A stretch of 64,000 nt of DNA. Source: Rhynchopus sp. YZ270_cl-10 (lineage: Eukaryota > Euglenozoa > Diplonemea > Diplonemida > Diplonemidae). The translations under genes were made by a program, and so were the position numbers. Shown piece by piece: positions 42,101 to 52,382 of this stretch. How positions within the stretch are numbered: position 1 is the first letter of the stretch; every line of letters starts with the position of its first letter. The notes beneath the pieces were generated by a model. That model saw only the letters and a list, made by a program, of their open reading frames with translations, did not search any database and was not told where the DNA came from. Location: assembly GCA_964035575.1 (NCBI GenBank), contig OZ037855.1, forward strand, positions 1,364,001 through 1,428,000, given 5' to 3'.

Positions 42101-42825
42101 TCCTCTCCTCCCCAAAGCTCTACGTCTACAAGCTCCGCCGCACACTGCTTGCCGCAAGCCAAACACTCAGAGCCACTCCAAGCTCTCTTCTCATCTCGAA
42201 GATGGGCTCGCTTTTGCCGGATGGACGCAGGCCAGGGGAGGGCGACATTCAGTGGCAACGCGATGTGAGTCGGGCGTGGAACGAAGACGCAGTGTCCGAC
42301 ACTTCAGAGCACCGTGTTGTGAACGACTTTCCGCTGCTCCAGACAGCGTCCCCCACCCTGCAGGCACGCAACTACAGCAACGAATCCTCCATTTTTGTAG
42401 AGTTCCACGTGCTCTCCGAGGCAGGACGCAGTGTGATGGACGAACTCCGCAGGAGCCTTGCCGCGGTAGGCAACAGCACTGCAGTGCTCTCAAGCCACCA
42501 CGGTGGACTTACCTTCCAAGTCGTCCCACTGCCCATTGGTCTAGAGGTCTTGACGATCAGTGAAGCACCGACGACACCTCTGCGTCCTTGGTTCTTCATC
42601 CTGGCAGGCGCTGGGGTATTGGTAGTCTGCTTTGTCGTGGTGTTAGTCAGGAAGTGCATCAAAGGGAAGCGTGCGAAGAAAAAATCCCTGGCAGAAGGTC
42701 TGGAGCTGAACTTCGCAATGTGCGAGATATCGACCTCAGGGCACGGTAGTGGCGCTGTAGGATCATGCAGCGCTGACTCGGGAGGTGCCAATACAGCTGC
42801 TTCTGGGACAGAGCTTACCATGTAA
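39139..42825 (+). CDS. Surface protein: three discoidin-like repeats, Cys-rich modules, C-terminal TM
   Basis: A 1228-residue type I membrane protein. The start (ATG 39139) gives a 25-residue n-region, then the signal core TVLLFILCITSVGA. Three repeats of about 140 residues (about 74-215, 237-378, 408-549) fit the F5/8 type C (discoidin) fold by pattern: AFDG, IGYNFG, YTIVYSNGDVKTRSPKDFTM, then a Q-G-x-x-N-G-x-W motif. Discoidin domains bind carbohydrate or lipid, so adhesion is likely. Pro-rich linkers with NSPQAFTDSPQ separate them. Residues about 568-960 are Cys-rich modules (GCW, CVxGDF, CTPETC, SSCGGC). A membrane helix follows at about 1151-1173, then a basic R-K-C-I-K-G-K-R stop-transfer and a 55-residue tail. 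The repeats are nearly identical in DNA, so duplication or conversion is recent. Confidence 0.9.
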   Translation: MYLKAHVGAANVAVKVTKPERCGVIAPTVLLFILCITSVGAEMPFPPAGPTMPIEPTNSPQAFTDSPQVVTPIPPSTDLGPFGTLAYSSSYLQSNAFDGVLSSMYLSETFVTPSEIGYNFGSGRRFMSYTIVYSNGDVKTRSPKDFTMQGFSNGVWTVLDTQQNQTIAVWEAAGNTKMYTIAAPAEYTQYKLAVTDDNDDREGVVMLSIGELSWDDVPTSPSPPAATNSPQVVTPIPPSTDLGPFGTLAYSSSYLQSNAFDGVPSSMYLSQTFVTPSEIGYNFGSDRRFMSYTIIYSNGDVKTRSPKDFTMQGFSNGVWTVLDTQQNQTIAVWEAAGNTKTYTIAARADYTQYKLVVTDDNDDREGVVMLSIGELSWADAPSWWGWRGATNSPQAFTDSPQVVTPIPPSTDLGPFGTLAYSSSYLQSNAFDGVPSSMYLSETFVTPSEIGYNFGSDRRFMSYTIVYSNGDVKTRSPKDFTMQGFSNGVWTVLDTQQNQTIAVWEAAGNTKMYTIAAPAEYTQYKLAVTDDNDDREGVVMLSIGELSWADAFTPPSPPAATNSPQAFTDSPPIRCSPYAKPNVWLGEGCWDAQQCVWGDFATQDCHNFTHDLRCADLYVIHISTCRTCTATCRHLTCSDLSCKDNHCDYSSDGVPYCPTCTKYTPQPRLTADDTGCFSHITCSYGGDDIAGCDASACSPDTCESPYICHVSSCGACHAVCELGIIPTRPATAPPACECPYGCVHDNSNTVLCLPEQCNAYTQVTAGADGCWNAAHCVHGDFSEATCEPRCTPETCSAGHHCEESSCGGCGVRCVAVGSTTSPCGPWCIAGVCEVTDNEEWCVGQCEWSQHTSRPWTMSQRYKCCDTDDVRCSFATDREGRASCQTLLRQSAEGTFPGEPSCCTTHDICSGSFKCYTKATLSYEEDDWCCREHNIRCAADCTADVNPGSAPYCCKVKGLHCPDTDESETKDNMASSAFARLTFCGTGEALLSSPKLYVYKLRRTLLAASQTLRATPSSLLISKMGSLLPDGRRPGEGDIQWQRDVSRAWNEDAVSDTSEHRVVNDFPLLQTASPTLQARNYSNESSIFVEFHVLSEAGRSVMDELRRSLAAVGNSTAVLSSHHGGLTFQVVPLPIGLEVLTISEAPTTPLRPWFFILAGAGVLVVCFVVVLVRKCIKGKRAKKKSLAEGLELNFAMCEISTSGHGSGAVGSCSADSGGANTAASGTELTM
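39181..39213 (+). repeat. Hairpin family A-like sequence within coding DNA
   Basis: AAGGTGACTAAGC-CGGAGAG-(ATGCGGG)-GTCATC matches the family A consensus closely and is followed by a T/C-rich tail. Here it falls in the signal-peptide exon of the surface protein. Confidence 0.45.
39337..40840 (+). repeat. Three-unit coding tandem repeat (~490-510 bp)
   Basis: Units begin near 39346, 39835 and 40346 with GTCACCCCTATCCCTCCGTC or near-identical text and match almost base for base for about 440 bp. Differences are mostly single substitutions. Linker length differs because of the optional GCTTTCACCGATAGCCC phrase. Confidence 0.9.
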
Positions 42826-43485
42826 ACCCGTTTTTTCCCCCCCACTCCCCGACCCCGCAGGTTTTCTGCAATCCCAGAAGTGTCTGCGTGCTATCATTTT
42901 CTCTTTTTTAGTGCGTTCTTTCCTTCACATTTGACAAAGTACATCGACATGGGAGATGTCGTGGTGTTGTTGCAAAATGGTGGGGGCAACACTATAGCTC
43001 CCAAATTTCACACCAAACTCAAACATTTAAAAAAAAAATCACATGATTACAGGGAAGGCTTAAATGTGGGAGAATCCCAGAACTGTCTGCATTTTTGGCA
43101 GCTCCAGTAAGCCAGATTATCAAAAGCAAACACCCCACCGTAGTTCCCTGTGAAGCGACTCGGTTGGGAGGTTAGGAGGGGCAGACAAAGCACTTTTTTT
43201 TCTGGTGGCAACTTTATCTGTTCTTCCCATACAAAAAAAGAAAAGGATCAGTGTACGTACTGACGAAACATATTTTGCGACAAAACAAAAGCTCCCCATC
43301 CCATCTTTTTTCAAATACAAAACAACCTTTGGTTAACATCTATTTGACACTTCCGTCAGCCCTTCCCTCATCACAAACAGAGCGACACGCACAGCGTTCC
43401 ACAACACAACACACATAGCTCTTTCTTTTGCGTCGATTGGTTTGCCTTTGATTCTGTTTTAGTTTTTTTATTTTATTTTTGAACG
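42826..43485. other. Intergenic spacer
   Basis: Two copies of an AATCCCAGAA(G/C)TGTCTGC phrase (42871 and 43073) lie here. A 76-codon frame between them is not convincing. No gene. Confidence 0.45.
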
Positions 43486-44822
43486 ATGAGTCGTCCAAAC
43501 ACCTCTGCAGGCGGAAAGCGCACCTACAACCCAACCGAAATCATTGTACAGGAACACGGATGCAAAAACATCAGCACCCTTGAGTCACCGTACACCGAGA
43601 CTTCCTCGGGGGCAGCGCTGCTTACCGACGCACCACAGGTATGCTATCATAGTACTTCCACCCAGTCTTAGTCCACACTGCATGGACAAAAAAGTAAATA
43701 GTTGATCGTGAATACTATGCAAAAAACCACATTTTTCCCCCACAGTTTAAAATACTCTCGAAGAAAAGCACCAGGAGGCGAGATGTGCCTGAGAACGAGG
43801 CCACTTTGGAATTCGAGCTTTCAGGTATGAAACTACACCCTCCTCCTCCCTCACCTTCCCCTATATGACGAAGAATTTTCTTCGCATTTGGAATAGGCGA
43901 AAATGCTGCATAGGAATACTATGTTCGATTCACCAAACCTTTCCTTTAACCCCCTTCCCCCCCTCCCTCCCCTTCAGGAGTCAGCCCTGCGATAGCAAAC
44001 CTGTTCCGCAGAACGATGCTGATGGAGGTCGAAACCGTGGCCGTCGATGTCGTCGTATTCCACGAGAACGACGGCGCCATCTTCGACGAGGCGCTTGCCC
44101 ACCGCATTGGGCTCATCCCTCTCAATATCGACGCAAACCTCATCTCCCCCGTTGTGGGTAAGATCAACACTGCCAAGGTCGACCCGCAGACCACCGTCAA
44201 ATTTGTTATCGATGTTGTCTCTGACCGTGATGACTTCCCCGTTTATTCGTCGGACCTTGTTTATGTTCCTGCTGAGGGAGGGATAGCCTTTCCGATTACA
44301 CCGGCCCCGGTGCACAAAAGAATATTGATTGCAAAGCTGGCGAAGGGGAACTCCATTCGTTGTGAGTGCTATGCGATAAAGGGGTGTGCGGAGCAGCATG
44401 CGAAATGGAGTGCCGCGGCGGCAGTGTCGTACCGTCCGCAGCCGATTGTGCGGGTGGTGCAGAACCACCCGAATGGGGCAGGGGAGGCGGCGGCGTACCT
44501 CAAAGAGCGGTGTCCGAGCAATGTGTTCGACATAGAGGATGGGTACCTGGTGTCGAACAGGCCGCAAGCTTGCAGTATGTGCCGTGAATGTATCAGAAGT
44601 GACCGTCCCATCATCACCCCCAGCCCCGTAGAGCTGGGTCTCGAGAAGAGTCGTTTCCACTTCACCGTCGAAAGCATCGGAGTCTACTCATGCGAAGAGA
44701 TCTTCCGCCGTGCCATGATCAGCCACAGCGCAAAGCTCCGCGCGCTCGCCAAAGAAGTAAAAACCTCATGGCCTACACAACTCACAGAAAATCTCGACCC
44801 AAGCCGGGAGGATTATTTGTAA
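43486..44822 (+). CDS. POLR1C: RPAC1/AC40, shared subunit of RNA polymerases I and III
   Basis: Alpha-like subunit that pairs with RPAC2 in the assembly platform of Pol I and Pol III. Exons 43486-43638, 43746-43824 and 43978-44822 (introns 107 and 153 nt, GTATGC/GTATGA donors) join in phase to 358 residues. Family signature: G-V-S-P-A-I-A-N-L-F-R-R-T-M-L-M-E-V, then DEALAHRIGLIPLN (the alpha motif), PVHKRILIAKL, HAKWS, and the C-terminal dimerisation strand FHFTVESIGVYSCEEIF. RPB3 also shares part of this, but the ANLFRR/DEALAHR context and the lack of the RPB3 zinc loop favour RPAC1. C276-x2-C279-x2-C282 (ACSMCREC) lies in the domain where archaeal subunit D carries an iron-sulphur cluster. 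Confidence 0.9.
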
Positions 44823-46240
44823 GGTGGTTCTTTTTTGGTTGGGGATGTCCCCGGTACATGTTCATGTACCAAGGTACACTGTCACGTTTTTTTTAGGGCA
44901 TTTTTTTGGGAAATAAGGTGAAGACGCCTTATAAGACCTTTCTAATTTTGCAGTATCATTCGGGGTGGGGGGGGAGGAGGGGCTTGGGGAAAAAGGGGGG
45001 AGGGCAGTTGTATCCTGGGCAGTCTTTTGCCAGTGCAACGCAAAGACAAGGTAGGTGCCGCGAATACGACCTGAGGAGGGAGGGTTCAGATGCCAACAGA
45101 ATAATGCAATATGCAGCGTTTTGCGCAAAAAAGGGGCTACAAAAAAAAAGGTGTATTTTGACTAACATGAAAACAAAATACAATGTATCTCAAAACGATC
45201 GTATCTTTTTTTTTCTTTCTTTCTTTTTTGCGCACTACGTTCTGCTCTGTTTTGAAGAGGGTTTCACGCCCCCAGAAGGGGTTTTAGGCATCTGAGAGGA
45301 ACCCTGTACGGGGGAAGAGAAAAAGACATTCAATATGTTTTGCTTGGTATTTCTCATGTTTTCTCCAAGAACAGAATTCGCATTTTTCTTCGGATTTTTT
45401 TTTGTGTTTTCTGAGGGGTGTAGGTAGGGCCCTTTTACCAAAAGGAATTGATCAGAATTTACTGAAAACAGTCAAAAAAAAAAAAATATGTCAGTGTTTT
45501 TTCGGGGGAAGAAATTAAAAAAAAAAACTGGAAAATAAAAGAATGTGGCAGGAATCACACTATTGGGTGGAGATTGCTACTTTGCTACGTAGTTTTTTGT
45601 TAGGTACACTGCCATGAGAAGGCTTTGTATTTCAAGTCAACTTTTTTTTTTTTTGCGATTTTTTCCCCTTTTTTTTTATTTTTCTCTTTGGGGGTTTTGG
45701 GGTTTTCACGAAAGCACACAACTCATCACGAACCGAGTACAAAGATAGGTTTGTTCTATTTTTTATTTATTTTTTCCCCAACCGGACCCTACATCACACA
45801 GGCGTAATTACCCTGTGTTCGCAATGATCCCCTTCGTCTGTCTGATGAGTGGTAGCGGGAGTAGCACATATCAAATGTAAACCATCCACTCCGGTACAGC
45901 CGGTCATGTACCAAGGTACACTATTGTATTTCAAGCCAACTTTTTTTTACACCCACACTCCACAATACCCACCACTACCCCACAATACCATCCCCCACAG
46001 CTTGGTGGTTACGGCAGAGGGGCAAACGGGCACAAAAAAAACAAAAAACGGGGGTCGTAAGGAAGAGAGGAGGGGGGACTAGGGGGTGAGTCACCCTTCT
46101 GCATCTTACCTCATTCATTCGCGACTACAAAAACCCCCTTTTTTTGACCCAACACAACCCCGCCGACACCCAATATCCCATCCCCCTTTTTCCCCCTTTG
46201 TTTTTTCTTCTTTCCTTAATCTTATTTGAACCACATCAAA
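44823..46240. other. Intergenic; SINE-like repeat copies
   Basis: Holds SINE-tail copies at 44850-44890, 45600-45650 and a fuller copy at 45840-45950, plus long A/T runs. A CCCCCACAG acceptor-like site lies near 46000. No gene supported. Confidence 0.55.
45840..45950 (+). repeat. SINE-like repeat copy
   Basis: GTAGCGGGAGTAGCACATAT...AAACC...CCGGTACAGCCGGTCATG then TACCAAGGTACA and TTTCAAGCCAACTTTTTTT. The first 13 bases resemble a pol III A box. The middle is shorter than in the 48840 copy. Confidence 0.55.
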
Positions 46241-49200
46241 ATGACGGTGTACTGTACGTTGTGCGAGACCTATTGTAATGACAACACTGCGTCACACGAG
46301 GGCGGGCGGCGTCACATGAAGGCAGTCCAACAGTGCATAAATTCTGGGCAACCGGTACCCCCTTTTCAACAGGGTGTTCAGTCACCGAATGACGTCGCCA
46401 TGGCACAGCGTTCTGAGGTGGCAAGACAGGCACGTGGCGCCTCGCGAGCACCACAAGGCATCCCTGCACACCCTAGCCAACCGCCGAACAATGACCCGAA
46501 ACAGATCTACTGCCCACTCTGCAACGTGTGGAGTGGTTCCATGGTCGCACACAACGTTCATATCAAAGGTAGACGGCATAAAAAGGCTGAAGAAGGGTCG
46601 GGCGCAGTCAGACACCAACCCCAATACACATCCGACGCGCAACGCTGTGAACAGGAGTCCTACAAACAGCAGTACGTCTCTTTGGTATTGGACGTCATGA
46701 GCTACATTAGGCACACCAGAGGTCTCGTCAAAGCGGAACACAACTACGAGCGTGACACCGTGTCGCAACGTGTGAACAACAGACACCCTGAAGAGCTGAG
46801 TGCAGAAGGGTATGCGTTCTTCAGCTGTACTGTGGAAGAGCCGTCCAGCGACAAGAAAAGCTCGGAGTACACCTTCACCATTGGCGCAGGAAACATGCAG
46901 AGTGACTCAATGATGGGAACATCTGTTTATGTGTCACCTAACAATGCCACCTACATCGATATCGATAAACGGCAGGTGACCATGCTTGGGGAGGTATGCC
47001 AGGTGTGGAAGGACAAAATCGTTGTTAAGAATTTGACAGGAAAGGGAAAGCCGTTTGTGCGCAGTTCGGACAAGCTGTATCGGATCGATATGGGTGTCAC
47101 GACCATTCCTACGGAGAGGATGTGCGCGACGTTGTACTCCATCAAGCGGCACCATATCGAAAAGCTGCGGCTACTTCGGATTCAGGATAAGATCAACTCC
47201 CAGGAGTACTTTTCTGATGAGGAGGAGGACGCCTTTCAGATCGAGGGCACGGTCAGCGCTCTGGGCATTCTCGAACCGTTTTCGCAGTTCGCGTGGTGCT
47301 TCTTCCACGACATCCAGCAGTCCGTCAACAACACACGCCGCATGGTGTACAACACCTTTCAGCAGTACTCCGAAGGCCACATCGAGCTTCAATCCGATCT
47401 TTCCTCCGGGATGCGTGCGCGAGGCAACAACCCCACCGCTGCAGACATATCCGAACACGCAAGAGGACGCCACTCTCAGTTCGACGAAGTCTGTGGAGCG
47501 TACCATCGCGCACAGAACACCGATCCGTTGCCACGATTCCAGCACAACCTGAATGAGTCGCAGCTGGAAGCCGTGGCCAAGGTGGTGGACGAGGCAAGGA
47601 AGCTGACGTTGATCCAAGGACCGCCTGGGACAGGGAAGACAACGACTGCTGTGTCGATTCTTGCGGAGTGGGTGCGGAAGTATCCGCATATGAGCATTCT
47701 TGCATCGTCGCATTCGAACGCTGGTCTGGACAACCTCATGGACGGGCTCATCAAGCGTGGTGTGCGTTGTGTACGTGTCGGGAAGTCCTCGCAACCACAC
47801 CTTGCAGAGTACAGCCTCGAAAACTACGTCCAAAACGACTCCTCCGCACGCGACCGCACCCTCCTCCAGATGAAGCTAGACGAGCTCCACCTCCGAATGT
47901 CCTCCGCAAACGAGACAGGCGAATCCCTCTCACGACTCGGCAAAGAGCTCAAAGAGGTTTCCAAACGTCTCAAGACAACGTTCTCGAAGTCGAGCGCAGT
48001 GCGCAGTGCAATCCGCGAGGCGGACGTCATCTGCGCAACGTGCATCAGCAGCGGGAGCAACATCTTGACTGGTGTGAACTTCCCCTTTGTGCTCATAGAC
48101 GAAGCGACGCAGGCCTCAGAGGCGTCGTCGTTGGTGCCCATCTGCAGAGGGTCCATGCAGGTCGTCATGATAGGCGACCAAGCGCAGCTGCCGCCCACAG
48201 TCATGAACTTCGAGGCAGCACGCAGAGGACTCGACGTGTCGCTCTTCGACCGCCTGATCGGCTCCGGAGTGGAGGTGCACATGCTCAACACGCAGTACCG
48301 AATGCACCCTAAGATCGCGCACTTCTCGAACATCTCGTTCTACCACTCAAAGGTCATGAACGGGGTCACAGAGGACCAGCGCACCGCCCCGCCAGGATCG
48401 CTGCCGAATGACTGGCCCGTCTCATTCACACATGTTGCAGGGAGGGAGAACCAGCACGGCACCTCCAAGAGCAATCGTCTCGAGGCGCAGGCCGTGGTAG
48501 CCTTGCTCAAGTTTGTTGCCGGCAAGGGGTTCAGCTGGGAGAACATCGGTGTCATCACGCCGTATAGGTATGTGGGAAAGGGTTAAAAAATGTGTTGTAA
48601 TTCATATTGTCGCAGTGCGCAAGTCCGTGCGATATACCGCGAAGTGACGTCAGTGTTAGGCCCGGAGGTCCGCCAAGTGCTCGAAGTAAAGTCCGTCGAC
48701 GGCTTCCAAGGTCGCGAAAAGGACATCGTCCTTCTGAGTACGGTGCGGTCCTCTGCAGGGAACCTCGCCTTTGTGTCCGAGTGGCGGAGGATTAACGTAT
48801 GTCTTCAAACCACTTCTGCTATTTGTGATTTTTTTATGTAAACCACGAAATGGATGTAGGACTGCAGGGTTGGGGTCCACCCCGGTACAGTTGGTCATGT
48901 ACCATGGTACACTGTCGCGAGAGGGCTTTGTGTTTCAAGTCAACTTTTTTATGTTCTAGACAACTTGTAAGATGTGTGCAGAGGCACATTCATCTTGCAA
49001 GTTTTCTTTATTTACATCCCCTTAGGTCTCCCTCACCCGTGCACGCTACGGGCTTTTTGTTGTCGGAAACGTTTCGGTGCTGCTCACGGTATGTCGACCC
49101 TCACACCCTCTCTCACCTTGCATCTACCTCCTTTCACAGAGTCCTTTTTGGTGGCAGTGGCTCAGGACACATAAGCAGTATGGGATGTCGTTTGGAAACA

Positions 49201-49890
49201 ACACACTCACGATGCTCGACCCGAACATTGCGTCTGAGATTGTATGTCACTCCCTCCCCCCCCTCCCCCCCTCCTCACAACCAAACTTGTTTGAGCGCTG
49301 CGGATTGGGGGGTTCAGATAAAAAGATTAATAGCGACAATTCCTTTCACACTTTGATTTTTTTTTCTGCCACAAGGTTGGACGCCTCTGAACATCTCTCC
49401 CCTACAGGAAACCTCGCGCGAGCCACGCAAGCGTGCGTACGTTGATATGCATGAGTTTGGCGACACCCTCATTACAACGCATGATGCGGACGCAGCCCCG
49501 ACCGGCCCGCCGCCGCCTCCACCGACTTACGCAGGCGACCAGCAGAGGGCGGGGATGGGGGGCGTGCAGGGGGTGGGCCAGGCTCCACAGAGCCAGGCAG
49601 CACCGCAGGGCATTGCGCCTCAGGGGTTTTCTGCGCCTGCAGCACAGTCGTACCCTGCAGCAAGCACCCCGCTGCCAGCAGGAAGGGGCAGAGGAAGGGG
49701 CCAGGCCCACAGCAAAGGTGGCAAAGCAGCCAAGGGTGCCGCAAGTGCTGCCGCTCCTGCCTACTACGGAGCCCCACCACCACCACCCGTGCAGCAACCC
49801 ACAACTTTCAGCCCACCCCCTGCATACGCCGCCCCACCCCCACCATCTGAAGCCCAGGTGTGGCACAGATATTTTCCCCAAAACCCATAA
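46241..49890 (+). CDS. UPF1-like SF1 RNA helicase with two U1-type zinc fingers
   Basis: The ATG at 46241 is the first in frame. Exons 46241-48567, 48616-48796, 49026-49088, 49140-49241 and 49408-49890 join in phase to about 1051 residues. N-terminal: two U1/matrin-like C2H2 fingers (YCTLCETY...H...H, residues 4-25; YCPLCNVW...H...H, about 88-110). Core: Walker [10 protein letters not shown] (about 460), motif II DEAT (about 620), [20 protein letters not shown] (created by splicing), [10 protein letters not shown] and [15 protein letters not shown]. These are UPF1/SEN1-type motifs, closest to UPF1. The UPF1 CH domain is absent, the fingers taking its place. The tail is Pro/Gly/Ala-rich with an RGRGRG motif. 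An RNA-surveillance role is likely but orthology to UPF1 is not proven. An alternative last exon at 50585-50623 (EQFQPPLKRRRL) is possible. Confidence 0.88.
48838..48955 (+). repeat. SINE-like repeat copy within intron 2 of the helicase
   Basis: GTAAACCACGAAATGGATGT through GGTCATGTACCATGGTACAC to TTTCAAGTCAACTTTTTT. It is the longest well-preserved copy and lies wholly within the 229-nt intron (48797-49025). Confidence 0.65.
48969..48996 (+). repeat. Hairpin repeat family A copy in helicase intron 2
   Basis: AAGATG-TGTGC-AGAG-GCACA-TT-CATCTT. Both stems are perfect, with an inner stem wholly different from the CTAAGC/GCTTAG type. The 3' splice site (CCCCTTAG) is 29 nt downstream, with the GCAAGTTTTCTTTATT tail acting as its pyrimidine tract. 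Confidence 0.75.
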
Positions 49891-51190
49891 GAATATTTTT
49901 TTCAATATTTTTTTTTGAAAGATTTTTGATATTGTGAAGGATCTTACAAAAAAAAAAAAGCTCTGATTTTTTATTCTCATATATTCTCTCTTTTTTTTTG
50001 AGATGTGACGTAGTGTTGTGCTTTGTGAGGGCACAGTTCGTCTTTCAAGTTTTATTTATTTTTCGAAATAGGTAGGGATAGTGGTACAGTAGGTCTCCAC
50101 TATGCCCACCCCCCTTTCCCGACCTTTCAACCAAGGCATGGGAGGGGGTAGGCTATGTGCAGATTCTCTGCCACTCTCTTCCATTTTTTTTTCCCCTCAT
50201 TTTTTTCCCCCCCCCGTGGAATTTGCCGCTTCCACATCACAAAGAAAAAAGAAAAGAAACCTCCAATAATAAACCACTTCCCCCACTATATACATCATAT
50301 ATTTAATTGTTCATTCTTTATTTTCTCTACGCATTTCCTTTTGAATATTTTTTTTTTCCTTTACTGCATATCCTTCCCTTTCCCCTCTTTTCCCTCTCCC
50401 CTTTTTCTCTTTTCTTTTATTTCTTCTATATCTTGTACTTTCAACGCATTGATTGTATACGTTATAATACACTTTTTCAAGCAAGGGTACATTTGTCGCA
50501 CCCTCTTTGCTTTCTTTTCGTTTCATTTAAGAAAAGAAAGTATATGAAATAACTTTTTTTTCCGTCTTTGATTTTTTTATTCAGGAACAGTTTCAGCCGC
50601 CGCTCAAAAGAAGACGCTTGTGATTGTGAACAGAAAGAATAAATGGGTCGGGGTGGGGGGGGGTTTTTACACACAATGATAGAAGCTGGAATGAAAAAGA
50701 AAAATATAGCCAGTTTTGATCGTCTGATACACCGACAAAATCCCCCCATCCCTTTAAATTGCGTCAATTCAGATCTCAGATACTGTTTGGCTGCGTTCAA
50801 AAATATTTTCCCCTTCCCTAGTCGAATTGTCAAGATCAGGTGGCGACTGTAAAAAGTCCAGGTTAAAAAAAAAAAAAAAAAACTGATGAGAAGAAGGGTT
50901 ACTCCGCGCACGTTTGAGTGTTTTGAGTTTTTGACTTTCATCTTTCAAAATATCTAATCATTTTTGTGTAAAAAACAAATAAAAGCATTTCATAAAGAAA
51001 ATGCGGGATAACGTCTCCTTCCTTCGAGGAGTCAGGGGTTGGGGGGGTATTTAGTTCAATCGGGTTTCTATTTCTATTTTTTTTTGACAATATTTGAGGG
51101 GGTAAAAAAAACGAGTTTGTGACTAAGAAACACTTTGTAAAAGCGAGTGTACGGTGTGTGATGGGGGGAGGGGCTAGTCTTTTTTTTTTA

Positions 51191-51223
51191 AAGATGCATG
51201 TGCACGAGAGGCACATTCATCTT
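51191..51223 (+). repeat. Hairpin repeat family A copy
   Basis: AAGATG-CATGTGC-ACGAGAG-GCACAT-TCATCTT; the inner stem GTGC/GCAC-type is intact. The tail is CAAGTTTTCCTTTTTT. Confidence 0.7.
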
Positions 51224-51390
51224 CAAGTTTTCCTTTTTTTTTCTTCTTTTTTTTGGCTTATTTTGATGAGGACGGCATAAAACCCTCTCTTCAACTAAAG
51301 CAGTAGCAGGACATGTTCCTAGCTACAACTCTTAGCAATTTTTTTTTCGAGGCTTTTGCTTTGATGAGGACCTTTTTCTTTCTCTTTTTC

Positions 51391-51429
51391 GAGGTGACTG
51401 AGCACACGAGATGCCTAAGGATCATCTCA
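51391..51429 (+). repeat. Hairpin repeat family A copy
   Basis: GAGGTGA-CTGAGC-ACACGAGAT-GCCTAAG-GATCATCTC; the outer arms GAGGTGA and TCATCTC pair with one G-T. The tail is ACCAACTTTTCCTTC. Confidence 0.65.
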
Positions 51430-52382
51430 CCAACTTTTCCTTCTTCTTCTTTTTTTGGTGTGTTTTGTTTCTTCCACATGGATGGACAAATATATTCAAT
51501 ACTATTATTGGAAAATTACATGAAAACGTTTGCGATTTTGCGAATTCTCATTTTGCGGGTTTTGCAAATTTTGTTCCAGAAAAGTACCCCTGATCACCCC
51601 ATATTACTTGACAATATTGAAAATATTGCACCTGATTTTTCCCGAAGCCAACTTTCGAGAACCACCGCCCGTACCGCCACACAACGCCACCAAACTCTGT
51701 GAGGTACTGGAGAAAATCAGTACCAGCCAAAACTTTCCAGTTTATCACACATTTTGAAATTGGGTCATCTACAAACCTACCTTGGTGACGCCAAAGTCGG
51801 AAATCACAGATATTGGTCACGAAAATAGCTGTAAATGCCACACCCATTTTCGATAACGCCAGATGGTGGACACGGGGCAAACCCGGTGGATCACGTCGGT
51901 TCTGTTCCCCAGTCTACCTAGAAATTCGCAACAGACATTCTGGGACCATGCAAACTTCCAATGTGGCAATATAATAATGACCACGAACCAAGTATTGAAT
52001 ATATTAACACCTACCATGACCCACACTATTTCCTTCTCCATCTCCTTTTCTCTCTCTCTCTCTGACATTTGTATCTTTTTTAGCAATGTTCTGTGCAAAG
52101 TGCATTATTTTCGAGTATTTTTTTTTATCTTTTTGAGGAGAGATACATTTTCTATAAAAATTCTCTTCTTTTAGTTTTGCAATAAGGATGGGGGGGTGTG
52201 CTCATCAAAGCACCCCCGACCACTTGTGTTTTCATCAGTCTGTATCTCGCGTTTCCAAAGTGGTATGTCCTATGTGTCCAAGCGAAGGTGCACGCCATAT
52301 GCGATGACAGCGTTAGAAACCGAAAAATAAAGTTTTCTATACTTCACGTGTGTTAGGTTCTGCCAATACGTTTTTTTTTTAA

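Noticed and set aside
51530-52110. Apparent coding block with REPPPVPPHNATKLCEVLEK
   Set aside because: Only isolated protein-like pieces in different frames; no consistent exon chain, so it is left as a spacer with possible gene remnants.
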